Below are positions 51,977-63,101 of a stretch of DNA of 64,000 nt, piece after piece. Source of the stretch: Rhabdothermincola sediminis (GTDB lineage Bacteria; Actinomycetota; Acidimicrobiia; Acidimicrobiales; Acidimicrobilacustridaceae); the NCBI RefSeq assembly GCF_014805525.1, contig NZ_JACFSZ010000002.1:186001-250000 (forward strand), in the 5' to 3' direction. The notes beneath the pieces are model-generated. The model was not told the DNA's origin and did no database searches. It worked only from the letters and a program-made list of their open reading frames with translations. The translations under genes and the position numbers were made by a program. The first letter of the stretch is position 1; every line of letters begins with the position of its first letter.

Positions 51977-53338
51977 TCAGGCCGGGCGAACCTGGGTGCC
52001 CGCGGGCGTGTCCTCAACCACGAAGCCCCGGGCCTGGATCTGGTCTCGCAGCGCGTCGGCGCTGGCCCAGTCCTTCCGGGCCCGGGCGTCGTCTCGCTGG
52101 CGGGCCAGCTCCAGCACCTCGGGCGGCACCTCGCCGGAGGTCTCGTGCAGCTCGAGGCCCACCGCCCGGCAGACCTCGCGCACCGCGGCGGCCGCGGCAG
52201 CCGCGGCGTGGACGTCGCCGGCGTCGAGGGCCTGGTTGCCCCGCCGCACCAGCGAGAACAACACGTCCATGGCGGCCGGCGTGTCGAGGTCGTCGTCCAT
52301 GTGCCGGCGGAAGGCGTCGAGCGCCTCGGCATCCGGCGTGGCGGGTGGCAGGTCCGCGGTGCGGCGGGCGAAGGCGTCGAGGCGCTCGAGCGCGCTGGTG
52401 GCCGCGTCGATGGTGGCCTTGTTGACCTCCACCGGTGAGCGGTAGTGGGACTGCAGCACCAGCAGCCGGTAGGAGCGGGGATCGGTGGATTCGACGAGGT
52501 CGAGCAGGTTGGTGAAGTTCCCGAGCGACTTGGACATCTTCTCGCCGCCCACCTCCACGAACCCGTTGTGCATCCAGTGGTGGGCGAAGGTGTGCCCGGC
52601 TGCCACCGCCTGTGCCCGTTCGTTCTCGTGGTGGGGGAAGGCCAGGTCCTGGCCACCACCGTGCAGGTCGAAGCCGTCGCCCAGCAGGTCGAGCGACATC
52701 ACCACGCACTCCGTGTGCCAGCCCGGCCGGCCCGGCCCCCACGGCGACGGCCAGGCCGGCTCGCCCGGCTTGGCCTTCTTCCACAGCGCGAAGTCGATGG
52801 GCGAGCGCTTCTCCTCGTTCGCCTCCACCCGCGCCCCGACCCGCAGCGAGTCGATCGACTGGCGGGCCAGCAGGCCGTAGTCCGACACCCCGCTGGGGTC
52901 GAAGTACACCCCGTCGGAGGTCTCGTAGGCGACGCCCCGGTCCATGAGCTCGGCGATCAGCTCGACCATGCGATCGACGTAGCCGGTGGCGTGGGGATCC
53001 TCCGTCGGGCGCTTGACCCCGATGGCGTCCATGGCCTGGTACCAGACCTGCTCGTACTGCTCCGCCACCTCCTGCGCCGAGCGGCCCTCGTCGTTCGCGC
53101 GCTGGATGATCTTGTCGTCGATGTCGGTGATGTTCGACACGTACCGCACCTCCAGCCCCGACCACTCCAGGTAACGGCGGAGCACGTCGAACACCAGCGA
53201 GAACCGGCCGTGGCCCAGGTGCGGCGGCCCGTAGACGGTCGGTCCGCACACGTACATCGACACCACCCCGTCGTCGCGCAGCTCGAGAGGGACGACGCGG
53301 CCCTCAGCAGTGTCGAACAGGCGCAGCACGGCCCGCAT
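51977..53338 (-). CDS. cysS: Cysteinyl-tRNA synthetase (453 aa)
   Basis: This class I synthetase charges tRNA-Cys. Signatures: YVCGPTVYGPPHLGHGRF (zinc cysteine and HIGH box), WHTECVVMS and HHENERAQ (remaining zinc ligands), GEKMSKSLGNF (KMSKS), and the C-terminal DALR-type helical domain. It reads as CysS rather than the related mycothiol ligase MshC because of its length, the KMSKS loop and the full anticodon-binding C-terminus. ATG 53338 lies 40 bp from divergent valS. Confidence 0.93.
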   Translation of the reverse strand: MRAVLRLFDTAEGRVVPLELRDDGVVSMYVCGPTVYGPPHLGHGRFSLVFDVLRRYLEWSGLEVRYVSNITDIDDKIIQRANDEGRSAQEVAEQYEQVWYQAMDAIGVKRPTEDPHATGYVDRMVELIAELMDRGVAYETSDGVYFDPSGVSDYGLLARQSIDSLRVGARVEANEEKRSPIDFALWKKAKPGEPAWPSPWGPGRPGWHTECVVMSLDLLGDGFDLHGGGQDLAFPHHENERAQAVAAGHTFAHHWMHNGFVEVGGEKMSKSLGNFTNLLDLVESTDPRSYRLLVLQSHYRSPVEVNKATIDAATSALERLDAFARRTADLPPATPDAEALDAFRRHMDDDLDTPAAMDVLFSLVRRGNQALDAGDVHAAAAAAAAVREVCRAVGLELHETSGEVPPEVLELARQRDDARARKDWASADALRDQIQARGFVVEDTPAGTQVRPA

Positions 53339-53378
53339 GCTAGAACGAGGCCGCGGACGCGCCGGCTACCTTGGCGAC

Positions 53379-55970
53379 GTGAGCAGCAACCCCCCGATCG
53401 CCCGCACCGAGTGGTCGGTGCCGGAGAAGCCGAGCCTGGAAGGCCTCGAGCCCAAGTGGGACGCGGTCTGGGAGCGCGAGGGCACCTACCGCTTCGACCG
53501 CTCCAAGACCCGGGACGAGATCTACTCGATCGACACCCCACCTCCCACGGTGTCGGGCTCCCTGCACGTCGGTCACGTGTTCTCCTACACCCACACCGAC
53601 ACGGTGGCCCGCTACCAGCGCATGCGCGGCCGCGAGGTCTTCTACCCGATGGGCTGGGACGACAACGGCCTGCCCACCGAGCGGCGAGTGCAGAACTACT
53701 ACGGGGTGCTCTGCGACCCGTCGCTGCCCTACGACCCCGACTTCGAGGCCCCGAGCGAGCCGTTCGACCCGCCGCGCCACCTCAGCCGGCGCAACTTCGT
53801 CGAGCTGTGCCACGGCCTCACCGCCGAGGACGAGAAGGCCTTCGAGGCGCTGTGGCGGGCGCTCGGGTTGTCGGTCGACTGGACCATGACCTACGCCACC
53901 ATCGACGATCACTGCCAGCGGGTGGCCCAGCGAGCCTTCCTCCGCAACCTGGCCAGGGGTGAGGCGTACCAGGCGGAAGCCCCGGTGCTGTGGGACGTCG
54001 ATTACCGCACCGCGGTGGCCCAGGCCGAGCTCGAAGACCGCGAGCGCCCCGGCGCCTACCACCGCATCGCGTTCTGGCGCACCGACCCCAGTGGGGCGCG
54101 CACCGAACCCGTGTACATCGAGACCACCCGGCCCGAGCTGATCCCCGCCTGTGTGGCGCTGGTGGCCCACCCCGACGACGAGCGGTACCAGCCGCTGTTC
54201 GGCTCCACCGTGCGCACGCCACTGTTCGACGTCGAGGTCGAGGTGAAGGCTCACGAGCTGGCTGACCCGGAGAAGGGCTCGGGCATCGCCATGATCTGCA
54301 CCTTTGGTGACGTCACCGACGTCACCTGGTGGCGTGAGCTGCAGCTGCCCACCCGCTCGGTGATGGGCCTCGACGGGCGCCTGGTGGGCGAACCACCCGT
54401 CGTGATCAGCACCGAGGCCGGGCGAGCGGCGTACGCGGAACTGGCAGGCAAGACGGTGAACCAGGCCCGGCGGCGCATCGTGGAGCTGCTGCGCGACTCG
54501 GGTGATCTCGACGGCGAGCCCCGCGAGATCACCCATCCGGTGAAGTTCTACGAGCGGGGTGAGCGGCCGCTGGAGATCGTCACCAGCCGCCAGTGGTACA
54601 TCCGCAACGGCGGGCGCGATCTCGACCTGCGCGAGGCGCTGCTGCACCGCGGCAAGGAGTTGCACTGGCACCCGCCCTACATGCAGGTCCGCTACGAGAA
54701 CTGGGTGGAGGGACTCACCGGCGACTGGCTCATCTCCCGCCAGCGCTTCTTCGGGGTGCCGTTCCCGGTGTGGTACCCCCTCGACGACCGGGGCGAGCCC
54801 GACTACGCGCACCCGATCCTCCCCTCGGAGGACCGGCTGCCGGTCGACCCCACCTCCGACACCCCCGAGGGCTTCGAGGAGTCCCAGCGCGACCAGCCCG
54901 GTGGCTTCACCGCTGATCCCGACGTCATGGACACCTGGGCCACCTCGTCGCTCACCCCGCAGATCGCCACCATGTGGGAGGAGGACGACGACCTGTTCCG
55001 GCGCACCTTCCCCATGGACCTGCGACCGCAGGCCCACGAGATCATCCGCACCTGGCTGTTCTCGACGGTGGTGCGCTCGCACCTCGAGCACGACACGCTC
55101 CCCTGGCGGAATGCCGCCATCTCGGGCTGGGTGCTCGACCCTGACCGCAAGAAGATGTCCAAGTCCAAGGGCAACGTGGTCACCCCGATGCAGTACATCG
55201 AGCAGTTCGGTGCCGACGCGCTGCGCTACTGGGCGGCCAGTGGCCGGCCCGGCACGGACACCGCCTTCGACGAGGGCCAGATGAAGGTCGGTCGCCGGCT
55301 GGCCATCAAGCTGCTCAACGCGTCTCGCTTCGCGCTCGGGCTCGGTTCGCGCCGAGCGGACCTGTCGGTGATCACCGAAGCCGTCGACCGCTCGATGCTG
55401 GCCCGGCTCGCCGAGCTGGTCGACGAGACCACCGCGGCCTTCGACGGCTACGACTACGCCCGGGCCCTCGAGCGCACCGAGGCGTTCTTCTGGACCTTCT
55501 GCGACGAGTACCTCGAACTGGTCAAGGGCCGGGCCTACGGCACCCAGGGTGACGGCGCCGCGGCCTCCGCGCAGGCCACCCTGCAGCTCGCCCTCTCGAC
55601 GCTGCTTCGGCTGTTCGCGCCGTTCCTGCCCTACGTCACCGAGGAGGTCTGGTCGTGGTGGCAGGAGGGCTCCATCCACCGCTCGCCCTGGCCGGAGGTG
55701 AGCGGCTTGCGCGACGCGGCCGCCGACGGTGACCCGCAGGTCTTCGAGGTCGCAGCCGCGGTGCTCGGTGAGATCCGCAAGGCCAAGACCGAGGCGAAGC
55801 GCTCCCTGAAGGCGTCGGTGGAACGGGTCACGGTGCGCGACACGCACGCCCGGCTCGAGGCGCTGCGCCCAGCGCTGGCCGACGTGCGCGACGCCGGCAA
55901 CGTCACCGGGGAGCTGGCGACGGTCGAGGCGAGCGAGCCGGCCGTCGACGTGGAGCTCGGGGAGGCCTAG
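53379..55970 (+). CDS. valS: Valyl-tRNA synthetase (863 aa)
   Basis: This class I synthetase has an editing domain. It starts VSSNPPIARTEWSVPEKPSLEGLEPKWDAVWE, then PPPTVSGSLHVGHVFSY (HIGH), FYPMGWDDNGLPTERRVQ, the CP1 editing region (FWRTDPSG...YIETTRPELIPACVALVAHPDDERY), and KKMSKSKGNVVTP (KMSKS). The C-terminal anticodon and coiled-coil parts follow. GTG 53379 is preceded exactly 6 nt upstream by TACCTT, suggesting a leaderless mRNA. Its stop TAG overlaps the stop of convergent mscS in a CTAG. Confidence 0.95.
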   Translation: MSSNPPIARTEWSVPEKPSLEGLEPKWDAVWEREGTYRFDRSKTRDEIYSIDTPPPTVSGSLHVGHVFSYTHTDTVARYQRMRGREVFYPMGWDDNGLPTERRVQNYYGVLCDPSLPYDPDFEAPSEPFDPPRHLSRRNFVELCHGLTAEDEKAFEALWRALGLSVDWTMTYATIDDHCQRVAQRAFLRNLARGEAYQAEAPVLWDVDYRTAVAQAELEDRERPGAYHRIAFWRTDPSGARTEPVYIETTRPELIPACVALVAHPDDERYQPLFGSTVRTPLFDVEVEVKAHELADPEKGSGIAMICTFGDVTDVTWWRELQLPTRSVMGLDGRLVGEPPVVISTEAGRAAYAELAGKTVNQARRRIVELLRDSGDLDGEPREITHPVKFYERGERPLEIVTSRQWYIRNGGRDLDLREALLHRGKELHWHPPYMQVRYENWVEGLTGDWLISRQRFFGVPFPVWYPLDDRGEPDYAHPILPSEDRLPVDPTSDTPEGFEESQRDQPGGFTADPDVMDTWATSSLTPQIATMWEEDDDLFRRTFPMDLRPQAHEIIRTWLFSTVVRSHLEHDTLPWRNAAISGWVLDPDRKKMSKSKGNVVTPMQYIEQFGADALRYWAASGRPGTDTAFDEGQMKVGRRLAIKLLNASRFALGLGSRRADLSVITEAVDRSMLARLAELVDETTAAFDGYDYARALERTEAFFWTFCDEYLELVKGRAYGTQGDGAAASAQATLQLALSTLLRLFAPFLPYVTEEVWSWWQEGSIHRSPWPEVSGLRDAAADGDPQVFEVAAAVLGEIRKAKTEAKRSLKASVERVTVRDTHARLEALRPALADVRDAGNVTGELATVEASEPAVDVELGEA

Positions 55971-57094
55971 GCCTCGTCCCGTTCGGTCGCCTCGGCGCGA
56001 GCGCGCTCGCCGTCGGCCGGGCCCTCCTCCGAGCCAGAGGTGTCATCGACGGTCTGCCCCTCGCGGTCGCGGTGCATCCGCAGGTCGAGCTGCGCCACCG
56101 GAATCACGATCCCCCGCTGGTCGAAGGCTTCCTTCAGCCGCTTGCGCAGCTCCCGCATGACCCGCCACTGGGAGGCCGGGCGGGTCTTCATCACCAACCG
56201 GATGACGATCGCGTTGGGGGTGAACGCCTCGACGCCCCACACCTCGGGGGTCTCGAGGATCTCCAGCGCCCAGGCCGGATCGGCGGCCATCGCCTCCGCC
56301 GTCTCGGCGATCACCCGCTCGGCCAGGTCGATGTCGGTGTCGTAGGCGACCTCCACGTCGAGCAGGGCACGCGCCCACTCCTGGGACTGGTTCGCGACCC
56401 GCTGGATCTGCCCGTTGGGCACGTGCCAGACCACGCCGTGCACGTCACGCAACCGTGTGGATCGCAGGGTGACCTTCTCGACCGTGCCACTGGCCTCGCC
56501 GAGGTCGACGATGTCGCCGACCCCGAACTGGTCCTCGATGATGAGGAAGAACCCCGAGAGGAAGTCACGCACGATGTTCTGTGCGCCGAACCCGAGAGCC
56601 ACGCCGATGATCCCCGCGCCGGCGATGAACGGACCGAAGTTGAGCTCGAGGATGTCGAGGATCCACACGACGGCGATGAACCACACGATCAGCGACGCCA
56701 GGCTGCGAGCCACCGCGGTCAGCGTCTGCACCCGGGCCGCGGAACGCAGGCTCCACTCCTCGGTGGTCCGGAGCAGCAGGTTCGGGGTGCGCTCCCGCAG
56801 CTTCGCGAGGCGCGACGACGAGGTGGGCTCGAGCATCCGGAGCATCACCCGCTTGATCACCGAGCGCAGCAGCCGGCTGGCGACGAGCGCGGCGAGGATC
56901 ACCGCGAGGATGGCCAGCGGCTTGGCCACGAACCACTCGGCGGCACCGGCGAGGGTCTCGTTCCCGGTGCGGTCGAAAACCACCCGGCACGCCCACGACG
57001 GGTGGTTGCCGCACGCCTCGTCGAGGTTCGTGACGCCCTTGACCAGTCCGGCTGCAGGGTTCGGCACCGAGGTCGTGGTGGCTTGACCCATCAT
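55967..57094 (-). CDS. MscS-type mechanosensitive channel (375 aa)
   Basis: This small-conductance mechanosensitive channel has an extracytoplasmic N-terminal segment with two cysteines (ACGNHPSWAC), three predicted helices (about 60-80, 135-155, 160-185) and the pore-lining helix FIAGAGIIGVALGFGAQNIVRDFLSGFFLIIEDQFGVGDIV. The beta domain has GTVEKVTLRSTRLRDVHGVVWHVPNGQI, and the acidic C-terminal tail (about 340-375) is probably disordered. It releases solutes on hypo-osmotic shock. Confidence 0.93.
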   Translation of the reverse strand: MMGQATTTSVPNPAAGLVKGVTNLDEACGNHPSWACRVVFDRTGNETLAGAAEWFVAKPLAILAVILAALVASRLLRSVIKRVMLRMLEPTSSSRLAKLRERTPNLLLRTTEEWSLRSAARVQTLTAVARSLASLIVWFIAVVWILDILELNFGPFIAGAGIIGVALGFGAQNIVRDFLSGFFLIIEDQFGVGDIVDLGEASGTVEKVTLRSTRLRDVHGVVWHVPNGQIQRVANQSQEWARALLDVEVAYDTDIDLAERVIAETAEAMAADPAWALEILETPEVWGVEAFTPNAIVIRLVMKTRPASQWRVMRELRKRLKEAFDQRGIVIPVAQLDLRMHRDREGQTVDDTSGSEEGPADGERARAEATERDEA

Positions 57095-57151
57095 CGAGCC
57101 GACCTTACCGTCGCACCCCGAGGCGGGATGGTCGATGCGCCGGTCGATGCG

Positions 57152-57792
57152 TCAGCGGCCCCCTCGAGAGGAACGGAAGGCGCCCGCCGCTTCCTGCACC
57201 TGGTGCCGCAGGATGATGGGATCCTGCCGTTCCAGCTCGTCGATGAGCGAGTCGGCGACCGGCACGTCGCGGAACCTGGTCTCGTCGTGGGGGTCCACGA
57301 GGTAACGGCCCTGGTCGTTGATCACCGCGTCGTACGGCGCCTCGGGATCGGTGCTGCGCACCAGGAACCAGATGCCGAGATCGCCCACCTCGGAGCCTGG
57401 GATGCCGTTCACCGAGACGGCGGTACCGTCCGTGAGCCAGCCCGGCTCCTCGACGATCAACTCATCGCCGGTCTCATCCCCGGCCAGCACCTCCTCGACC
57501 TGGAGCCGCACCAGGCGGGTGACGATGCCGCCGCCCGAGCTGCCGGCCACCAACCGGCCACGCCCGGTGCCGAGCACCCGCCCGATCACCACCCGGTCGG
57601 AGGCCCCGACCAGCTCGGCCAGCGTGGACGCGTGCACGCTCGACTCGGCGGGGACCACCACCGTGTCGGGTGCCCCTCGCACCGGATCGCTCGAGGCCGG
57701 GGGCGCAGCGCGGTCCCGCCCCGCGAGGGTGCCGGCCGCGACCGCCACCGCGGCCACCAGCGGGATGGCGAGCAGCAGGAGCAGCCGGCGGT

Positions 57793-57796
<4 letters not shown>
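57152..57796 (-). CDS. Secreted or anchored protein of unknown function (214 aa)
   Basis: An N-terminal signal or anchor (NRRLLLLLAIPLVAAVAVAAGTLAG) is followed by a mixed domain with VVPAESSVHASTLAELVGASDRVVIGRVLG and LVRLQVEEVLAGD, which reads like a small beta-barrel found in extracytoplasmic proteins, and then YLVDPHDETRFRDVPVADSLIDEL. No family is assigned. Its ATG overlaps the stop of the di-heme gene (ATGA, 57793-57796), so it is co-translated and may assist that protein. Confidence 0.78.
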
Positions 57797-59222
<1,426 letters not shown>

Positions 59223-59226
<4 letters not shown>

Positions 59227-59810
59227 CTCGCGAGGTTCTCCGCCACGAAGTCCCAGTTGAGGAGATGGTCCATGAAGGTGTCGATGTAGGTCGGGCGGGC
59301 GTTGCGGTAATCGATGTAGTAGGCGTGCTCCCACACGTCGATGGTCAACAGCGCCTTCGCGTCGTGCTTCATCGGCAGGTCCGCGTTCGGGGTCTTCATG
59401 ACCTTGAGGCCGCTGCCGTCGTCGACCAGCCACGCCCACCCGGAGCCGAACTGGGTGGTGGCGGCGTCGACGAACTGCTTGCGGAACTCGTCGTAGGAGC
59501 CGAACGCCGAGTTGATCCGCTCGGCCAGATCACCCGAGGGCTGCCCACCGCCGCCGGGGGCCATGCACTTCCAGTAGAAGCTGTGGTTCCAGTGCTGGGC
59601 CGCGTTGTTGAACAGCGGGGTGCCGATGTCGGCCTTGCGGATCACGTCCTCGAGCGGCGCGTCGGCGTCGTCGGTGCCCTGCAGCAGCTCGTTGAGCTTG
59701 TTCACGTAGGCCTGGTGGTGCTTGCCGTAGTGGTACTCGAGCGTCTCGGCGGAGATGTGCGGCGCCAGCGCATCCTGGGCGTAGGGCAGCGGGGGAAGTT
59801 CGAAGGCCAT
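59223..59810 (-). CDS. Superoxide dismutase, Fe/Mn family (195 aa)
   Basis: This converts superoxide to O2 and H2O2. Metal ligands are H27-type (YHYGKHHQAYVNKL), FNNAAQHWNHSFYW, and DVWEHAYYIDYRN. Gln in AAQHWNH is placed as in iron enzymes; manganese enzymes usually have Gly there, so an Fe form is more likely. There is no signal peptide. ATG 59810 begins MAFELPPLPY, the standard start. It overlaps the next gene by 4 bp and probably forms an operon with the di-heme lipoprotein. Confidence 0.94.
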
Positions 59811-59863
59811 CGGTACGACACCTCTCAGGTTGCTTCGGTCGACGTCCGGGTCAACCTACCCGG

Positions 59864-61837
59864 TCAGTTGAGCCCTTCGCGCACGATGGCCGCGGTCACC
59901 CGCAGCAACAGCACGACCGATCCGAACAGGCCCAGGTAGCCGAAGAAGTTCAGCAGCGTGACCTGGTCGGCGAAGGCCGGACCGTTGCTCGTCGAGAGCA
60001 GGACCGCCGACACGATCCCGAGCACGCCGCCGGCGAACGCGAGCACCACCCGGTTCACCATCTTGGCGACGAAGCGCACGTCGTCGTCGCGGGAGAACAG
60101 CGAAGTGCGGGTGAGCAGCTCCCCTTTCTCCGCCAACCGCAACACTCGATCGGCACGCTTGGGCAGCACCCGCAGGGTCGGTAGCTGCGCGAGCAGCTCC
60201 TGGCGGGCGAGCGCGTCGAGGTCGGGGATGGCACCGCCCTGCGAGGCGGTGACCCACTCGCTGGCCACCTCGCGGGCTTCCTGGGAGAAGTTGAACCCCG
60301 GATCAAGGGTGATGAGCGTCCCGTCGAGCACCACGAGTGCCCGCCCGAAGGTCGTGAACTCCACCGGCACGTCGATCCCGAAGCTCCCGAGCAGCTGCAT
60401 CAGGTCGGCCACCGCGGTCGCGCTCACCGCTTGGCCTGGCTGCACGTGGCGGGCCAGGAAGCGGGCGAGGGCGCGTTCGAGAGCCTCCTCACCGGCGCTC
60501 GAACCCACGTCGCACGCGTCGTCGACCGCTTGGCGGAGCATGGCCGGGTCACGCAGCGCCGTGGCGATCAGCATCTGGCGGAGCGACGCCTGCTGCAGCG
60601 GGTCGAGGCGCCCGCAGGCCCCGAAGTCGATCAGGCCCAGCGAGCCGTCGTCGAGCACCAGCACGTTGCCCGGATGGAGGTCCGCGTGGAAGCACCCATC
60701 GGTCATCATCTGCTTGAGCGCGGCCCGCAGCAGCGTGCGGGCCAGCGCCCGCCGGTCCAGATCCCTGCCGGCGAGCGCCGCGTGGTCGCTCACCGATGGT
60801 CCCTCGAACCGTTCCTGGACCAGGAGCCGGGAGGTGCTCAGCTCCTCGTACACGACGGGAACCCTGACCCCGGGCTGGCCCGCCATGTTCCGACCGATCG
60901 CGATCGCGTTCTGGGCCTCGCCCCGGAAGTCCAGCTCGGCCGCCGCCCCGTCTGCGAACTCCCGCGCCAGGTCGCCGACCCGGTACTCGGCCCCCTGAGG
61001 GGTGTCGCGGTCGATCATCCCGGCGACGCGCAACAGCACCTGCGTGTCCCGGTGCACGACGTCGGCGACGCCGGGTCGCTGGGCCTTGACCACCACCGGC
61101 TCCCCCGTACGCAAGGTGGCCTTGTAGACCTGCGCGATGGACGCCGCGCCGATGGGCTCCCAGTCGAACTCGGCGAAGACGTCTTCCACCGATGCACCGA
61201 GCTCACGCTCGATGAGCCGGCGCATCGACTCCGGGTCATCGGGCGCCACGTCGCTCTGGAGCTTCGCCAGCTCCTCGATGAAATCCGGGGGAAGCAGGTC
61301 GGTGCGGGTGGAGGCGATCTGGCCGAGCTTCACGAACATCCCGCCGCACTGCTCGAGGGTCCGCCGGGCCCGCACCGGAGCCGGGTCACGAGCGAGAGCG
61401 TCGTCGTGGCGGCGGAGACGGCCGGTGAGCTGCGGGCCGAAGCCGTTGTGGTGCGCGATCTGGACGATCTGGCGGGTGCGGCGCACCACGTCGATCCGAT
61501 CCGACAGGTAGCGGCCCGGCCGGGGAAGGACGAACAGGCCCGCGGCATCGCCCTGGGCCAGCGTGCCCGGCTTGGCCAGCAGGTCGAGGCCCACCGCGGC
61601 GGCCATGGTGAAGACGAACGACAACACCAGCGTGTTGCGGACCAGGCGCGGGTCGTCCAGCTCGCCGGCGATCCCCAGCGACACGACGAAGCCCGCACTC
61701 CAGCCGACCACGCCCGACATGAGCACCGCGACCCAGGACCGGCGTACCCCGAGCATGCGGCTGGCCAGGAAGGCCGTGGCCACGGCGGCGGGGAACCACA
61801 GGGCCACGAGGGCCAAGGTGCCGATGGTGCCGGCCAC
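59864..61837 (-). CDS. AarF/UbiB (ABC1) family kinase-like protein (657 aa)
   Basis: This is an atypical protein-kinase-like family linked to quinone or lipid metabolism. Three or four N-terminal helices (about 5-110) precede the ABC1 domain: KLGQIASTRTDLLPPDFIEELAKLQSDVAP (the KxGQ motif), VYKATLRTGEPVVVKAQRPGV (nucleotide lysine), FHADLHPGNVLVLDDGSLGLIDFGACGRL (catalytic loop and DFG). C-terminal helices (about 600-655) anchor it again. GTG 61837 is 9 bp after msrA. It is probably co-transcribed with msrA and the zinc-ribbon gene. Confidence 0.9.
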   Translation of the reverse strand: MAGTIGTLALVALWFPAAVATAFLASRMLGVRRSWVAVLMSGVVGWSAGFVVSLGIAGELDDPRLVRNTLVLSFVFTMAAAVGLDLLAKPGTLAQGDAAGLFVLPRPGRYLSDRIDVVRRTRQIVQIAHHNGFGPQLTGRLRRHDDALARDPAPVRARRTLEQCGGMFVKLGQIASTRTDLLPPDFIEELAKLQSDVAPDDPESMRRLIERELGASVEDVFAEFDWEPIGAASIAQVYKATLRTGEPVVVKAQRPGVADVVHRDTQVLLRVAGMIDRDTPQGAEYRVGDLAREFADGAAAELDFRGEAQNAIAIGRNMAGQPGVRVPVVYEELSTSRLLVQERFEGPSVSDHAALAGRDLDRRALARTLLRAALKQMMTDGCFHADLHPGNVLVLDDGSLGLIDFGACGRLDPLQQASLRQMLIATALRDPAMLRQAVDDACDVGSSAGEEALERALARFLARHVQPGQAVSATAVADLMQLLGSFGIDVPVEFTTFGRALVVLDGTLITLDPGFNFSQEAREVASEWVTASQGGAIPDLDALARQELLAQLPTLRVLPKRADRVLRLAEKGELLTRTSLFSRDDDVRFVAKMVNRVVLAFAGGVLGIVSAVLLSTSNGPAFADQVTLLNFFGYLGLFGSVVLLLRVTAAIVREGLN

Positions 61838-61846
61838 GCCGTGTTC

Positions 61847-62500
61847 TCAGCCCAGCTCGCCGATGCCCACCGGACATGACACGCCCGTGCCTCCCAAACC
61901 GCAGTAACCGTTCGGGTTCTTGGCCAGGTACTGCTGGTGGTAGTCCTCGGCGTAGTAGAAGGGCGGGGCTTCGCAGATCTCGGTGGTGATCGGGCCGAAG
62001 CCGGCCCGGGCCAGTTGCTGCTGGTAGGCCTGCTTCGACCCCTCCGCCAGCTCGCGCTGGTGCTCGTCGAACCAGTAGATGGCCGAGCGGTACTGGGTGC
62101 CGATGTCGTTGCCCTGGCGCATCCCCTGGGTGGGATCGTGGCTCTCCCAGAAGATCCGCAGCAGCGACTCGAACCCGATCACGGCCGGGTCGAACACCAC
62201 CAGGACCACCTCGGCGTGACCGGTGAGCCCCGAGCACACCTCCTCGTAGGTCGGGTTGGGGGTGATGCCGCCCGCGTAGCCGACCGCGGTGGTGTACACG
62301 CCCTCCGCCTGCCAGAACCGCCGCTCGGCACCCCAGAAGCAGCCCATGCCGAACAGCGCCTGCAGGTGCCCCTCGGGGAACGGGGGGAGCAACGGGTGCC
62401 CGTTGACCGCGTGCCGGTCGATCACCGGCATGGCCGTCTCACGGCCGGGCAGAGCCGTGTCGGGAGTCGGCAACTCCAGCTTGTGCCTGCCGAACAGCAT
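61847..62500 (-). CDS. msrA: Peptide-methionine (S)-S-oxide reductase (217 aa)
   Basis: This repairs oxidised methionine. The catalytic motif is [12 protein letters not shown] with C54, followed by [39 protein letters not shown], and the C-terminal resolving cysteines in [15 protein letters not shown]. The start ATG 62500 is supported by AGGAG at 62506-62510, 5 nt upstream on the minus strand; longer in-frame sequence belongs to the upstream zinc-ribbon gene region. Confidence 0.95.
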   Translation of the reverse strand: MLFGRHKLELPTPDTALPGRETAMPVIDRHAVNGHPLLPPFPEGHLQALFGMGCFWGAERRFWQAEGVYTTAVGYAGGITPNPTYEEVCSGLTGHAEVVLVVFDPAVIGFESLLRIFWESHDPTQGMRQGNDIGTQYRSAIYWFDEHQRELAEGSKQAYQQQLARAGFGPITTEICEAPPFYYAEDYHQQYLAKNPNGYCGLGGTGVSCPVGIGELG

Positions 62501-62538
62501 CGGGACTCCTTCGGGGAACTCGTCACCCGGGTGCAACG

Positions 62539-62979
62539 TCAGCGGGGGTGGGTGGCGTTCCCGCTGTGGTCCACCATGCTGCCACCGAAGCGCAGGCCGC
62601 AGTCGCGGCACTGGAACCAGCCCGCGTCGGCGGTGAGGTCGATGCGGGTCACGGTCGTCGTCCCGCCGCACTGGGGGCAGCGCTCGGGAACCGGTGGTTC
62701 GGCCCGCCCCAGCCGCTCGGGACGGGCCGGATCGAGCGGGCGCGACGGCGCCTCGTCGGACCGCTCCGCGAGCAGGCGCTCCACCTCGGCCGCGGCGCGT
62801 GCCGCGGCCAGCCGGGCGGGGAACGCGGGGAACGCCTGCTCGACGACCCGGGTCATGGCCGCAATGGTCTCGGGCGGCAGGTGGTCCAGCCACGAGCGAC
62901 CGACGGTCGAAGACGCCTCGTCCGATGAAGCCGGGAGCGCGGGCCACCGCGCCTGGCGCAGGCGTCTCAAGAGCGACAC
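62539..62979 (-). CDS. Zinc-ribbon protein of unknown function (146 aa)
   Basis: The C-terminal ribbon is [32 protein letters not shown] (about 100-131), with CPQC and CRDC. The N-terminal 90 residues are helical ([37 protein letters not shown]) and may bind a partner. No family is named. GTG 62979 has GGAGG 6 nt upstream. It heads the msrA-aarF run of genes on this strand. Confidence 0.75.
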   Translation of the reverse strand: MSLLRRLRQARWPALPASSDEASSTVGRSWLDHLPPETIAAMTRVVEQAFPAFPARLAAARAAAEVERLLAERSDEAPSRPLDPARPERLGRAEPPVPERCPQCGGTTTVTRIDLTADAGWFQCRDCGLRFGGSMVDHSGNATHPR

Positions 62980-63078
62980 GCGAATCCTCCCATGACCGGG
63001 ACGGGATCCTGAAGCCCCGTTCGCTGCGGCCTCACTACCCCATCTGACCCGAGCCTACGACCCACCGAGGGACATCGC

Positions 63079-63093
63079 TCACCCTGGCGGTGA
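63079..63093 (-). terminator. Weak terminator hairpin after the SLC13-type gene
   Basis: TCACC (63079-63083) and GGTGA (63089-63093) form a 5-bp stem around CTGGC, 9 bp past the stop codon on the minus strand. No T-tract follows. Confidence 0.3.
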
Positions 63094-63101
63094 TCAGCCG
63101 G

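Noticed and set aside
53340-55847. An 835-codon minus-strand open frame across valS
   Set aside because: It mirrors the valS codons (valS has intact HIGH, editing and KMSKS motifs) and is His/Arg/Val-rich shadow sequence.
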